Below are positions 10,544 through 23,098 of a stretch of 64,000 bases of DNA, one piece after another. The position numbers were made by a program, and so were the translations under genes. The stretch's first letter is position 1. Each line of letters opens with the position of its first letter. This stretch comes from Struthio camelus. Taxonomy: Eukaryota; Chordata; Aves; Struthioniformes; Struthionidae. Under the pieces are notes generated by a model, which made no database searches, was not told where the DNA came from, and was given only the letters and a program-made list of their open reading frames with translations. The stretch covers positions 196,720,247 to 196,784,246 of the forward strand of contig NC_090942.1 in NCBI RefSeq assembly GCF_040807025.1, given 5' to 3'.

Positions 10544-13500
10544 GCCCAAAACCTGAGTGCAGAGGATGAAATAAATTCTGTTACCTGATAAGCCTGGCTT
10601 ATTTTGGCCTCCTATAGAATAATATTGCGATTATAAATCAGTCAGTCAAAATGAATGTCAGCACCAAGGCATAAGCTTAATTTTAAAATGAGGGCTTTGG
10701 GGCTTCTTTTATTTCTGGGAGACTTTTTTCCTTATCCCTCCAATGAACATACCCACTTGTCCCATGTACAGTTCAATTTGATAGTGATGGTTTTTACATA
10801 AGCCCTTTCTACTCTTTACTGTACAAATTTAATAGAGCTTGGATAGTCTGGTACAGCATTAATTAGCTTGCAGCAGTGCTTTATGTTTAAATAGCTGGAA
10901 AATCATGATTTTTGCCTCGTACCAAATAACGTTTTTGCTCAAACTATTGGAATATGAAGCATTGCTTTGTTCATGATGAGACTACTGCCTTGCTGTATGA
11001 GTTAACTTCATGAGACCGCTATGAATTTGGATAATAGTCTTTTTTCATAGGCACTGAATTAGTGATCCCGTTGTCAGGTAAATGCGATAAGGCCTTTATT
11101 TGATGATGTTTGTTTCCTCTTATGTCTCTGACAAAGTTACTGTACTCCTCCCTTCCCATACAGGTGCATAAAGACAGAGAAGCAACTAGTTCTTGGGGAA
11201 AACATAGCCACTGCCTTTCATCCAAGCGCTAAATACATAGACCTGCATGAAAGGTAGTACCGGCAGAACAAAAGTTGTAAAGAAGCTGTTTTGCGTCTGT
11301 AATGTTTAGTTCTGTCCTGCACATAGTTTAGAGCTGGCATGTGTGAATGCTTGTGCTGCTGATTGTTCTGAGGTCTGTGAGCCCATCTTCCTTTTATTTT
11401 AAACTAATGGCTTCCCTGCATGTTTTTGAAGACTTTGGGGCATGTAGGATTTTTTGGGCTTTGATAACAAAGGGTATATGCACTGTTGTAAAAAGTTTCA
11501 TGCTCTTAGTAACTTCTCCTCTCCTTTCACCTTAGCCTGAGAAAAGAATGTAATGGATTCAGGTTACTTTCTTTGTCAGACCTGATGCTCAGGACCTTTT
11601 TACTATTGCAAATGTGAAATGCCTTTTCCCCTTGGTATAATCAAAGCATTCATGAACAATGAAGAGGAAGTTCTTCTTAAGACTAAATTGTCTGGTTGTA
11701 AAGAAGGTCTCAGGAAAGGACTAATTCTATTTGCTTTTCCAAGGATTAGTTTAATATCTTTAAACCAAAGACAAAGGTGGACTGATGGTTTTTATCCCAA
11801 GGACATTGAGCACTGTAACAAGAACAATAATAAATTGGAGTAAGCAGGATAACTCTAAAATAAAAGGTATTATTTACAGTTGTTATTCTTAGGGTCCTGC
11901 TTCGTGAAACAATGACCACAGAATCAATCCATAGCCATAACTGCATCCCTTTCTAATTAATTTTTATTATAATATTACCTCAGAGTCTTAAATATGAATC
12001 AAAATCAATTGTTTTAGGTTTCCACAATACCTACCATAAAAGATGAACCCTTCTGCAGAGAACTTGCAGTCAAAGACAAACCAGAAAAACCCCAAACCAC
12101 AAAATGGGCAAAGGAGTACTAGGAAACAGTATTGTAACATGTCCATATTGGGTGCACTGCCAAACTATTATAAAAATTTGCATACATACATACACACTTT
12201 GTGTAGGCTTAGCAGTAAAAATAGTTTTAAGGAATGATCTGAAGAAGAAAAATGAATGTCTCCAGGGGATTATCTCAAAGCTGTAATTCTCGTTGAAGAA
12301 GCACAAATGTACAAGTTTTAAAACCCGGTAATGGCTATAACCGCTAATAACTACCTGGAGACAGGAATCTCAATCCAAAGGAGGCAAAGGAGGTGATAGA
12401 CCCCATGAGGCTAGACTGAAGAGTCTTCCAAGTGGAGCCACTACAGTTTTATGCAGCAGGAAAGTTGCATGCCAGTGGAAGACTCAGAAGCAGGATCTCC
12501 TGGCTAAAGTGGTAGGTTATGGCTGAATTTCCAGCTCTTGTGTGTGGGTCTTACTACTCCCACTATCACCTCATTTCTCTTTCCTTGCTTTCTCCTCTCC
12601 TTCCTGTTCTTGCTGCTGCCACCTCTGCCACCTGCTCCAGTGGTGGTGGTGAGGAGCCCAATCTCATCAGCCCATGGGAATTGAATGACCTGGTCTCTAT
12701 ATTCTGTAGCTAATGCTTCTGTGTCTTGACGACCTCAGCAGTGAGGAACTGTTGGGCTGGAAACATACATAAGGATATGTAATGCACTATCAAAATAATA
12801 ATAGTAAAGTGTCTGTTTAAATATTAGAGCTGGCTATGTGTGGACATCTGTTCATAGGACTGAATTTACGCTGGATATTTAGCATGGACTTTATCCAGCT
12901 CTATCAAAGTTAGTGAAGCGTGGACTGGATCCTGTGATGGAAATGCCTGCAATCCTTACATTGTTTAATAAACAAACAGCTGAATAAGCCTGTTGCATAA
13001 GACGGGAGAGGATTGTTAGGCTTTCTGGCACTGTTTATTTGATTATTTGAGGAATTTGAGAAGATTAACCCATTAGCTAGTTGTTATGCAGTGTATCTTC
13101 CCAAACAATTTTTTGGAAGGTCCCATGAATTTTTTTATTCTAGGTGCTTTCCAGTGATATTTTTAAGCAAGTACAAGGCCTATTTTGCTTGTGCCAAGAC
13201 TGAGGAAACTTTTTACTTGGGGGTCATGGTAGTGTATTTTTTTTTTTCCTCACTTGTGTTTGGAAAAGAGGGGAAAAGTGTTCCCCCTCCCCCCAGTCTG
13301 AGCTGAGCAAAACGAATGATGTGCCACCTATAAATCAAAATACAAGAAAGTCCTTTAAATATGAGCGATCTGATCTATTCCAAATTCTAGAAGTTTCTTG
13401 GTGCATCTGATTGCTAGGTGAAAACGGCTAGGGCAGGTTTATTTCCTGAAGTTACTGCATCTCTTTTCCACTGTTGCATTTTTCCAGACACTGCAGAAAG

Positions 13501-14598
13501 ACAAGGCACCAGTAATGTAGTTTAACTAGGTTATTGCTCTATTAAGTAACACATTTGGGAAGTATCAGATAATAACTTATTTGGTTCAGGTCATCTTCCT
13601 TCTGCAGTCTGCTCTGCATGGTGAGGGGTTGTCAGAATTCTTTGTCCTTTCTGCACCTTGTTCCTTTCTTTCCCTTATATGAAATCGAAGGGATGGAAGT
13701 GTGGAAGGATATGTATACCTGTTGCACTGGATGATAGGGATGTCAGTCCCCTTTCCTGTTCTCTTGATCTGTTTTCTGTTCCATCCATTATGAAAATGGA
13801 CCACAATGAATGACAGTTGCACTGAGCCTCCTCACCAGGCGGCGTGCAGTGTGCTTAGTGGTATTCTTTCACCTCTGGTAGGCTTGTAGATTAACCTTTT
13901 TTTCCCGGTGGATGTGCTCAAATGAGGAGCCAACACTGTTTTAAATGATGAAGCAGCAGTCATACTGCCTGGCAAGGAGTGATTGTACCTTCCCTTGCTT
14001 GCATAATTGGAAGAGACTGTATTCCTTCTCCAGGGTTATCTACCTGCTAAGGCCAGCTTATGGAGCTTTCTCTATGGAGCAATTTTAGATTAGGTTGCCT
14101 TCAGCCCAGAAAAGCAATCTGAATAATGTCTTTTAAGAGATACTGGCTAAGACATTCTAGTAGTGAGAATATTAGTAAGCTGAAGAAAACAAACTGTGGA
14201 TTTCGATACACCAGAGAGAGGGAGTTTAACGTTCACATTGGGAATATTTACAGATAGTGATTCAGTGTCTCCTCAGTACCCACTCTGTGTACACATTTTT
14301 TCTTTTTTGATTACGTTTTTAACATGAGGCATGTTATAACATTGTCATGACCTAGAAGAACTGTCCTCTCGTGTTAAATGGCTCCAGTGGTTCAGCAGCA
14401 TTAAATTTTGACAGAAGTATACCTGCAGGTAGTAGACTTCATTTCGTCTTGTATTTTTAGCAAAAACCGGTCCTTCTACAGAACTGGCTTTCTGATTAGC
14501 CTTTGAATACTAAGGTTTATTCTGTTTGTTACACTCTTGATTTTCTTAAGTATTGAGCACTCATACAACTTAAATTGTGAGATTACTGGTTCAAAAAT

Positions 14599-14617
14599 GG
14601 GGGGGGGGGGGGGGGGG
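14599..14617. repeat. G19 homopolymer
   Basis: Nineteen G in a row on the sense strand of intron 2, the longest G tract in the window. It can form a G-quadruplex in DNA or pre-mRNA. The length is probably variable. Confidence 0.8.
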
Positions 14618-16679
14618 AAAGCATTTTTTTTCCCCAGTGGGTAAAGCTGGATATGTTTCATTTATACCGTTGCTGGGAGAAGGTGAGGAGGAAGGGAGGC
14701 TGTCAGGAGAGAGGTACTTTCTAATGTTTAATACTGCTTTTTTCCCTAGGTTTCAGATGTTCCAAAGCAGCTGGATGTCCTCCCCATTTTTAAATTCTAA
14801 TGGTTATTGATACTGTAATCAGGAGTCAAGATTTCATTAGTGACAGATGACTGCACTGTGAAATGCTTACTCCCTTCTCTTGTGGGACTGCAGTCTAATA
14901 GATATTTTTAAGTGGTCTCTCTCTTCTATAGTTCTACTTAAGATCCCTCTCCATGAAAATGTTTTCATATAAATCTAATGTTTGAAGATTGTTATTTCCT
15001 ATACAGGTTACCTTCTTCCTCCTGCTGTCAATTAGTCAAAGCCTGTATTATGTGCCTAGGCCTGACCCAGATTAAGAGTTGATTGTTCTTAAGTTCTGTC
15101 ACCTCTCAGAGGTATATTTCTCTGTTGCTCTGGAGCTGGGGAAACTTAACTCGCTGCTGGTGTTGGCTGTCAGCAAATTTCAGCTTCTGTCTCCTCTCAA
15201 GTACAAATTACTGTGGTGAGACTATTGTCCATGAGACAGTGGTAGGCAAAAGTTACAAAAAAAAAAAAATTAGGACTGTACTTGATATTTTTAGTCTTGT
15301 TCTGATTGCAGTGAGCCTGTTTCCTTCCAGGCCCTGATTCAGAAGCTTCCTTGTTTTAGTCTGAGACTAAAGGACCACAGACCTCCCTGCCTCTTCATCA
15401 GAGCAGCTGGGAGAGACTCTTCAGGAAGCAGTAGTTAAAATAGAAGGTGGATCTGTTGGGTTCGTAATCCTCCCCTGCAGTGTTGAGGCAATTTGGTGCT
15501 GTCCTTGAAGTAGTTATACCCACTATAAAACTTTTTGGCAGTCTTCTTCCCTCTCCTAAGGTAACTATGAAAAAGAAGTGAGGATGAAAATCAAGGTGAA
15601 TGCTTTTTGTCCTTTCCGTTGAGATTTCCTCCTTACACAAACACTAAAAGAGCTAAAGTATTGGACCAGACACTGAAATTTCTGGATGTTGTCGATGTGA
15701 GGCCCAAGTTTAGGAAACTTAGGCTTACGTTTAGGTATTTCTAGTATTAGGAGTACTTGAATTCTGAAAGTCACCATAAAACAGAGGTAACTGATCTTAG
15801 CGGAGATGAGCTACCTTTAGGGTGTTGGGCTTTATGCCCATTTAGTCTATATTCTTACAGGTCAAGGCCTTAGGAACATCCCAGACTAACTTTCCTGAAG
15901 CCCAGTGTTGGGGGCTTAAAGAGAAAGTGTTGTGATGTGTTGGGGGTGGGGGGTGTGCGTGTGTGTATGTCTGTGTATCTGTTTTGCTATATAAAATAGC
16001 TCCTAGTAAAGATATTTAGTCCTAGAAGACCTTGGATATTCTTTTACCTCCTAGGAAATCTGTAACTAAATCTGATGCTCTTCAAGGTGAAAAATATGTA
16101 TCTTGGTACAAATATCGTATTGGTGTAGTATGCAGGTCTGAGTAACTAGGTTGATAGTGAAACATAAATTGAAATTCAGAATGATAGACCTACCCTTTGG
16201 GAAGTGAGCTTTAATGTGAAGTGACTTTTCTGAGACGTAATCCTTATTTTGGACAGCTAACTAAAGTAATACTGAAAGTATTTTTTTCCCTGAAAGAGGT
16301 TGCTGGTGTTTTTTAAATGTTACAACTCAAATGAATACAAGAATAAGTTTTCTTAGAAGAGACTAAAATCTCATGAATCTGGACTTTGACTTCTGCAAAG
16401 TATTTTATAGAACAGGTATTTATTGCATTGAGTGCAGTTCTGTTCATAGTCGGATCTTTATTTTTTCTACAAAGCATTATTATTATTTTTTTAAAAATTT
16501 ATTACCATTATAGATGGGGTATTGGGGAGAGAGAGTGTATTCATGTTGTTCTGACCTTTGTAGTAATTTAACAGTAAGTGCTAAAAATACTGTTTAAGGA
16601 CATGCATAAAAAAGAAGAGAATGCATCTTGTTTGGTCACTCTTGGATCATTACAAGTGCTAAGCCTTTTTGTTTCTCTT

Positions 16680-16696
16680 CCCCCCCCCCCCCCCCC
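16680..16696. repeat. C17 homopolymer
   Basis: About seventeen C in a row inside a longer pyrimidine tract (TTTCTCTTC before, TTTCTCC after). The template strand is the G-rich one here. Confidence 0.75.
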
Positions 16697-17631
16697 TTTC
16701 TCCATATATAAAAAGGAAAAAGTTACACTACACTTATGAGAGGCTAAAAGGTAAGCATTCTCTCTTAGAGTCCTTTCTTAGCGCTTAAGATGTTACTGCA
16801 AAGTACACAGTAACTTGAATTCACATGATGACTAGCAAGCATTGGAATGTTTCACTTGTCTCCTGCTTTGTGTTTTGTGTTCTACTTTAACAGAATGCTT
16901 AAAAAAATAAATAAAGCCTTTTTATGATTCCTGCTTCATCTTATGCTCTCACTGCACTAATCTTCTGCTCAGTGGTCCATCTTCACATGTTGCCCTGACT
17001 TCTTTATCTTTCCTTGGAATTTTTCCACTGGCTTTCTGGTAATCACTGTATTACGAGTTACCATCTCATCTCTACTTTTGGAGCGTTATGCTGACTGTGC
17101 TAGTGCACAGGCTTGAACCCCTATTGCATCCTGGGACCTTATGTCCCAGTCGTTACCCCCTGCCCCCAGTGCTAATTGTGGTAACTTCATATGTCAGCCA
17201 GCATTCCCTGTTTTCTTGTGGGGCTGGAATGAGGGGCCCTTAAATCTTAAATATGGACACCCAGAAAGGAAATGTAGGTATTGAACCCTGAATTCGCTTC
17301 CTTAGGGTAAGGATAATTAGCAAAGTCTATCTTTTAGTGTGTGTGAAGTGGCTCCTGACCCCCCCCTCCCCCATGCTCTTTGCCACAAGAAGTACAATGT
17401 TTTGTTTTTATTCTATTTTTGTTTTAATATCTTGGGTTAAATGTTAACATAAATGTCTTTACACTGTTAGCATATGCTGAACTACTGAACCTAGATGAAT
17501 TAAAACCTCTCAAATGTTGTTGTGGTATTGTTCAGGATGGGATTCGGTATTATTTGTAATCCAGCTTAACTGCAGGCTGCCGAAAGGTGTTGTCTTGCTG
17601 GGTTTAGTGTTGTGGGTTTTTGTATATGTGT

Positions 17632-17645
17632 CCCCCCCCCCCCCC
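17632..17645. repeat. C14 homopolymer
   Basis: Fourteen C in a row about 1 kb upstream of exon 3, followed by AGCTACAGGG. The run plus AG resembles a splice acceptor by composition, but no exon follows. Confidence 0.75.
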
Positions 17646-18660
17646 AGCTACAGGGTGAGCTGGATCAGCTAGCTGTTTCAATATTTGTTTTCTCTTTATT
17701 AGTGCATTTATGTTCTGTCAGATTAACAATCTCACCCTCTGGCAGAACAGTCAATCACTGAAGCATGAGAGAAGGGGTGGGAGAGATGGGTGCTCCTCTT
17801 GCAGCAGCCTGCAATTGGACTGGGTTAAGATGCCAGTTCACTTTTTACCTTAGCTTCAGTGCTGAAGACAGATATGCTGGTGTTTTCTGGCGATGTCAGT
17901 TCTGCAGAAAAAAGTGTATGTGCTAATTCTGAAAAACTTTTGTTGTAGGTAATGCTCTGATAGAAATATGAGCTATAATCAGCTTTTTTTCTTGAAACTG
18001 TGGTAAATTTGGTGTTATGGAACTCTGCAATTATTCTACTTTGCCTTCCTTCTTCCCCCATATAAGATACTCAATCAGTAGATTAATATAGTGAGGCTTC
18101 TTGACTGTATGTATCCTGGTTTATATCACTTAAAGCTTTAAATTGAATATTAAAAATTTACTATGATACTTTCATCCACCTCTTACAGAAAGTTATTTGT
18201 AACCTATTGCTTTTGATAATGTTTCATACTGTTTCCTCTGAAGTGATGGGGGCCTGCTGTTTTGTTAGGAATGACCGTTTAAGCATGAATGCTAGATGAC
18301 TACTGTAATAATGCACTGAGGCCCGAAAGCTGATTAGCTACATATGCTGCTTATTGACAATAGCAGCCCCTGCTTCAGATGGTCTTTTCTGAAAAGAAAG
18401 CTGATGCTTTCAAGTGATTTATAACAGCATTTTCTTTAATGGTTATCTGATGAGCGATCCTTAAGACTTTTTTCAAGTCTGTAGCGTCTGAGAAGGGAGG
18501 AGATCAGTACTTTATGCACTCTAGATCAAGAATGGTAAGAATAACGTTCAATAATTGAGTAGTATTTCATTGGGTATTTTCCTTGGGTTTTTATTTAGTT
18601 TAACTTTTATTATTCGCCCACCCAGTCTGACCTTGTCACCTGGCACTTTTATTTCTGCAG

Positions 18661-19007
18661 GGGAAAGCTATGTATGTGGTTCAATAGAACCCTTCAAGAA
18701 ACTGGAGTACACGAAGAATGTAAACCCAAACTGGTCAGTGAATGTTAAGACAACTTCTACTTCCCGTTCAGTGCCGTCTCTTGCCACTGCCAAAGGAGGT
18801 ACTCCAGATGCGAAAGAGAATAAGGATTTCATTAGGCCTAAGCTAGTCACTATCATCAGGAGTGGAGTGAAACCACGTAAAGCGGTCCGGATCCTGCTTA
18901 ACAAGAAGACAGCGCATTCGTTTGAACAGGTTCTTACTGATATAACGGACGCCATCAAGCTGGATTCAGGGGTGGTTAAACGCTTGTACACACTAGATGG
19001 AAAACAG
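18661..19007 (+). CDS. DCLK1: DCLK1 exon 3: end of doublecortin domain 1, linker and most of domain 2
   Basis: It continues the DCLK1 frame from exon 2: two bases complete Gly126, then [19 protein letters not shown] follows. Residues 127 to about 143 finish doublecortin domain 1, which binds between protofilaments of the microtubule. [11 protein letters not shown] and a Ser/Thr/Ala-rich stretch (about 150-180) form the inter-domain linker, the part least like mammalian DCLK1 as I remember it. Domain 2 begins near residue 183 ([12 protein letters not shown]) and includes [20 protein letters not shown] and RLYTLDGKQ, ending at residue 241. The exon ends on a codon boundary with a strong donor, CAG|GTAAGA, at 19007/19008. 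The rest of domain 2 and the kinase domain are in exons beyond the window. Reading into the intron would add 21 codons and stop at 19071-19073. Confidence 0.97.
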
Positions 19008-22000
19008 GTAAGAGTTTTCATTCAAATCATTCTCAGCATGAAGAAAAGAGAACTTTCAAAAGGGAAAAGGTAGTGAATTAATAGAACTATCATTTCCATA
19101 AAATGTAGAACCAGGCCTTCCACAGCTTAAAACGTACTTAAGATCTGTGGTCAGTTCAAGAACGTATCATGAAGTATTACTTGGCCTCAATGATGATCTT
19201 GCCATTTATGATAAGTAATAGCTCTAAATATGTCAGTCAGAAGTGTGATGTTTTGGCTATGCATACCAGAAACCTAGAATGAAGGACGTAATTTTAAAGA
19301 ACACTGAGCTCACTCTATTAACTTGTTTCACCTCTTTCTTGCAGCAGTTTTGAGTCATTGTATTTACCTTTCCATAACCTCTATGAACAAACAGTGAGGA
19401 CACATTCCACCATGCTAAATTCAGGCCTACTGCTGTCCAGAATGATGAAAGTATGATTCTTACTGCAGCTAGAATGGACTATGAAGACAGTGACAAGCTT
19501 AGGAAACAGTGAGTGAGGATTTTTCCCTTTCACAGGAAAGCAGGTAGGGTTTTCTGTAGTGCCCGCATTTATTGAGGAACCTCTTGTAGGTAACTACTAT
19601 TTATTCTAGGAAACATCTTCATGTAGTGTCTCTCTTTTGCTGACTGATTAGATTGGGGCACAGTTAGAATTCTAGAGGCTTCTTGTTGAACTCGGGGACA
19701 GAGGGAGAAGAACAAATATTACGGAGTAGCCCTACTTCTTTCTTGTCTTTCACTTTGGCTGTAATTTATCTACAAGCATATATTAATTTTAGCAAAACCG
19801 GAGGAATGGTTAACCTGGTGAAGGACAAGACTAATTTCAGCATGACCTGAATTGATTTAGAGCAATGATGACTCTAGAGAAATAAGACAGAGTTTACAAA
19901 TGTAACCTTTTACACTGAAGAAGTGATAGAAGTATAAACTGTGCGCAAAGAGATGAGCAGAGTCTCCCAGAGAATCTGGAAGCTACTAGAGACTTAAGGA
20001 TATATTTCTACTGTGCTGTAATGGTGTTTTGCAGCTTATAAATCTGTAGTATCTGTAATCATTGAGCCTAGATATATCTAGATGTGCAGGCATATCAGCG
20101 TAGGCTGCAAAATATGCTTTGTATAGGCAAATACTTTATCAGGTAGGTCCATCTGTCCATCTAACGTGTCTGCAGTTACTGGAGATAATATGCAGGCATA
20201 GCTCTGGAAAAAGCTACAGCAATATCCTCTGATCCGAGACATGGCTAGTTAATAGACAAGCTGCTTATTCAGAGCACTGGTTCAAAGCAGGGCCAAGGCT
20301 GGATTGACCGAAAGCCCTTCCATCTGCTGTTTTATGATCAGTGACCTCTGATACCACTTACAGACTTGAAATTCAGTTTTTGATGACTGCATACATGTTT
20401 TAAATGGTTCTGGTTCTATGGCCTCATTGGGAACTCTGACTCGCAGCAAAGAGGGTCTGTACATGGAGTTCATTTTGCCTGCAGTCCTTCAAGGGTAGAG
20501 TGTGTGTCTGGGGAAACTTTCAGCTCTTGTCCTTTTTATGTTACTTCATGCTTCAGGGAGCAGTAAGACTAGTAAATTTCAGGAAGAAGCTGGGATTTTA
20601 AAACTGCAAAGATCAAAGGCTGTCTGTGCTGTGAACTTGACAGGAGCTCTTGGGTGAATATTCCAATTTTTAGAGTCTCTGTTGTAACCTCTCTCAAAAC
20701 CAGGGTGTATATCTGTTAGGTGCTAGGAGGTTCTCTGGGCTATGTAAATAAACGTGTTGTGGTTTAGTTATGGAGAAATTCAGTCTGGAAGGATATCTGT
20801 GTGGTCTATTGTCTCCTGAATAATGTGCCTACTCTTACTTCCTGATGATGTGGTCATCCCATATTTCCCAATCCTCTCTAGTATTTGTGCTTATAATGTC
20901 AAGATATCTTTATGCTGATCTCAGATCTGTAATTGCTGAGAATAAATAGTGCTATCCTACTACTGGGGGGAAGGGGAAAGATGACCAGGGCGTCCGTGGC
21001 CCTGATACTGTCACAGTTCAGTTAAATCCTTTCTCAAGCCATGAGATTTGAGATGAGTTTAAATCAGTGGTGTGCTGGGGCGTTTGTCAAATACCTCATA
21101 GCCTGAAAGCTTTATGTCTAAAGGATGTCCCGGAAGACCGGGTGTCGCAACACTTCCTCCCTTCCTTTTCTGTCTACTCGGTTGAAATTGCATAGCCTGC
21201 TGCCTAACTGGATTGGTAAGGGCAGGGTTTGGGAAAAGGTGTGTGTCTCCAACTTTTTGTAATGGAGACTTTATTCACTGAATGTGTAAAGCAGCTTTGT
21301 TGGCAGAAAGGGAAATCAATGATCCTGTGCTCAGCAGGAGCAACCTGTTGTTCACCTCTACATGGGGAAGTCATTGATTTCCTGTTCTGTGAGGCAATTG
21401 CTGTTCCATTTCCTCTGCCAAAAGCCTGAGCTCCCCTATGGTGCTGGGAGCATGCTGATGGATTTCTTTATTGTTAAACTGAAGCTGTGGATGATTACTG
21501 GGAGGAAATCCATAGTAAATCCAAAATTTTTCCAGTAGTGTTTATAGTTGGGAACTTCTACTGTGGTTCTTCTTAGAGCTTGGAAGATTCTGGAAAATCC
21601 TGTGTTCAGTGGTTAAACCTAACAAATCTGTGATTAAATCTTTCACTGCTAACTTAAAAAGCAATAAAATCCTAAAGCTTTGAGCCAAGAAAAGTAATTT
21701 ACTGCACGGATAACAAAGTAAAGCTCTCCTAGGATTATTCTTTGGGAATGTAACTTGGAAGAAAAGCTTTCCTGTACTGCATTCTCTTGTGAGTTATTTT
21801 ATGAGGTCAACACAGGAATTGCCCATCCATGACAAAATGTAATAGGAATCCAATATATTGTAGTGCGAGTAGGCAAGGAGGTATGAGCATGCATACAGTT
21901 GTTGGGTACTGTCATTTGGTGCCTCTGTCTAATCAAAAGAAAGCAGTAGGAGTCAGAGTCTTAACAGGGTATCTGAGTTAGGTAGAAGTAGTCCCATATT

Positions 22001-23080
22001 GACAATAGGCATTGAGTTTAAATGCTCTCTCCAGCAGACTAGTCAATTGTAATGTTTTGACTTGCATGGCTAAAAATTCTACTAAATGTTATGCTGAATT
22101 AAAGAGAGTTTAAGTGATATGGCTCATAAAATCTAATGACAGTGCAAAGAGCTTGCCTTGATGATGGAGGTGTGCTTGGAGAATCAGTACTTAAAGTTCT
22201 TCCATGCTGTCCAGTTGTTTTTTCAACCCCGAGGAAAATTTAGTAATTCTTGGTGCGGTTGATGCTTTTCTGGTGTTCCTGAGAACTCTGAGGAGCTTGA
22301 TCAGGTAGGTTTCTTGCGGTAGCCCTTCCCATTTTTTGATGATGGATTGACAGAAGAAAGAAAAACTAAAATTAACTAAACTTGTCTCGCTGGGTCAGCT
22401 GCGGTTCAAGGAGCGTAGCTTGACATTTTCCAGTGTTAGGTAGGTGTTACTGTGGATTTTATGCATTTAATCTAGTTTTGTTAGAATGTATTTATCACAA
22501 ATAGTGGGATTATTTGCATTTCCTTAAAATACAGATCCTGACCTGAATTATAACTTCAATGTTTCAAAAAGCTTTAGGATGTAATTTCATTAGCACAGAT
22601 AGGGGCTCAAGATACCACAGCAGCTTGGGGCCTTACTTTGGTATACGCTCTCAGTGCAAATACTATTGATCCCTTAAAGCAGGGTAGGCTTCATACTGTG
22701 TCTAGAATAGTTTTAATGGATGTATTTATTTTTAGTAGCACAATATAGTGATGCTGTTAGCGTTCTAGAGGAAAAGATAGAATCAGTTGCTTATAAGATA
22801 CTGACAGTTGTGGGGGATGATGGAGGTTTCTCATACAGACCTCTGAGCTCAGGCCCTGATATCCTGTTCCTAAGACCTTTAGGTAGTTTGAAAAATCTTT
22901 TTCCGTTAATCTGTAACATTATTAAAAGTAAGATCTGCTCAGGGGGGAGGTCTTGAAGTATTCTCCTTGCCACCTTTGCTGTGTAAGGAAAGCAAAAATA
23001 GAATGTGTATGTTTAATGGCTGCCTGTAGGAATTCAGATAATGAAGGCGTGCGTTCTCTTAGTGTGTGTGTGTGGTGTGG

Positions 23081-23098
23081 TTTTTTTTTGGGGGGGGG
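23081..23098. repeat. T9-G9 tract after a short GT repeat
   Basis: A GTGTGTGTGTG run is followed by nine T and nine G. This is simple sequence without evident function. Confidence 0.6.

Larger units (their letters stand above)
8889..18660 (+). other. DCLK1: DCLK1 intron 2
   Basis: A 9.8-kb intron starting GTTAGC and ending TTTATTTCTGCAG. Phase 1 at both ends joins exon 2 to exon 3 in frame. No mobile element is recognised in it. Notable content is four long C or G homopolymers near 10.5, 14.6, 16.7 and 17.6 kb, listed separately. Open frames are short and unsupported. Confidence 0.85.
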
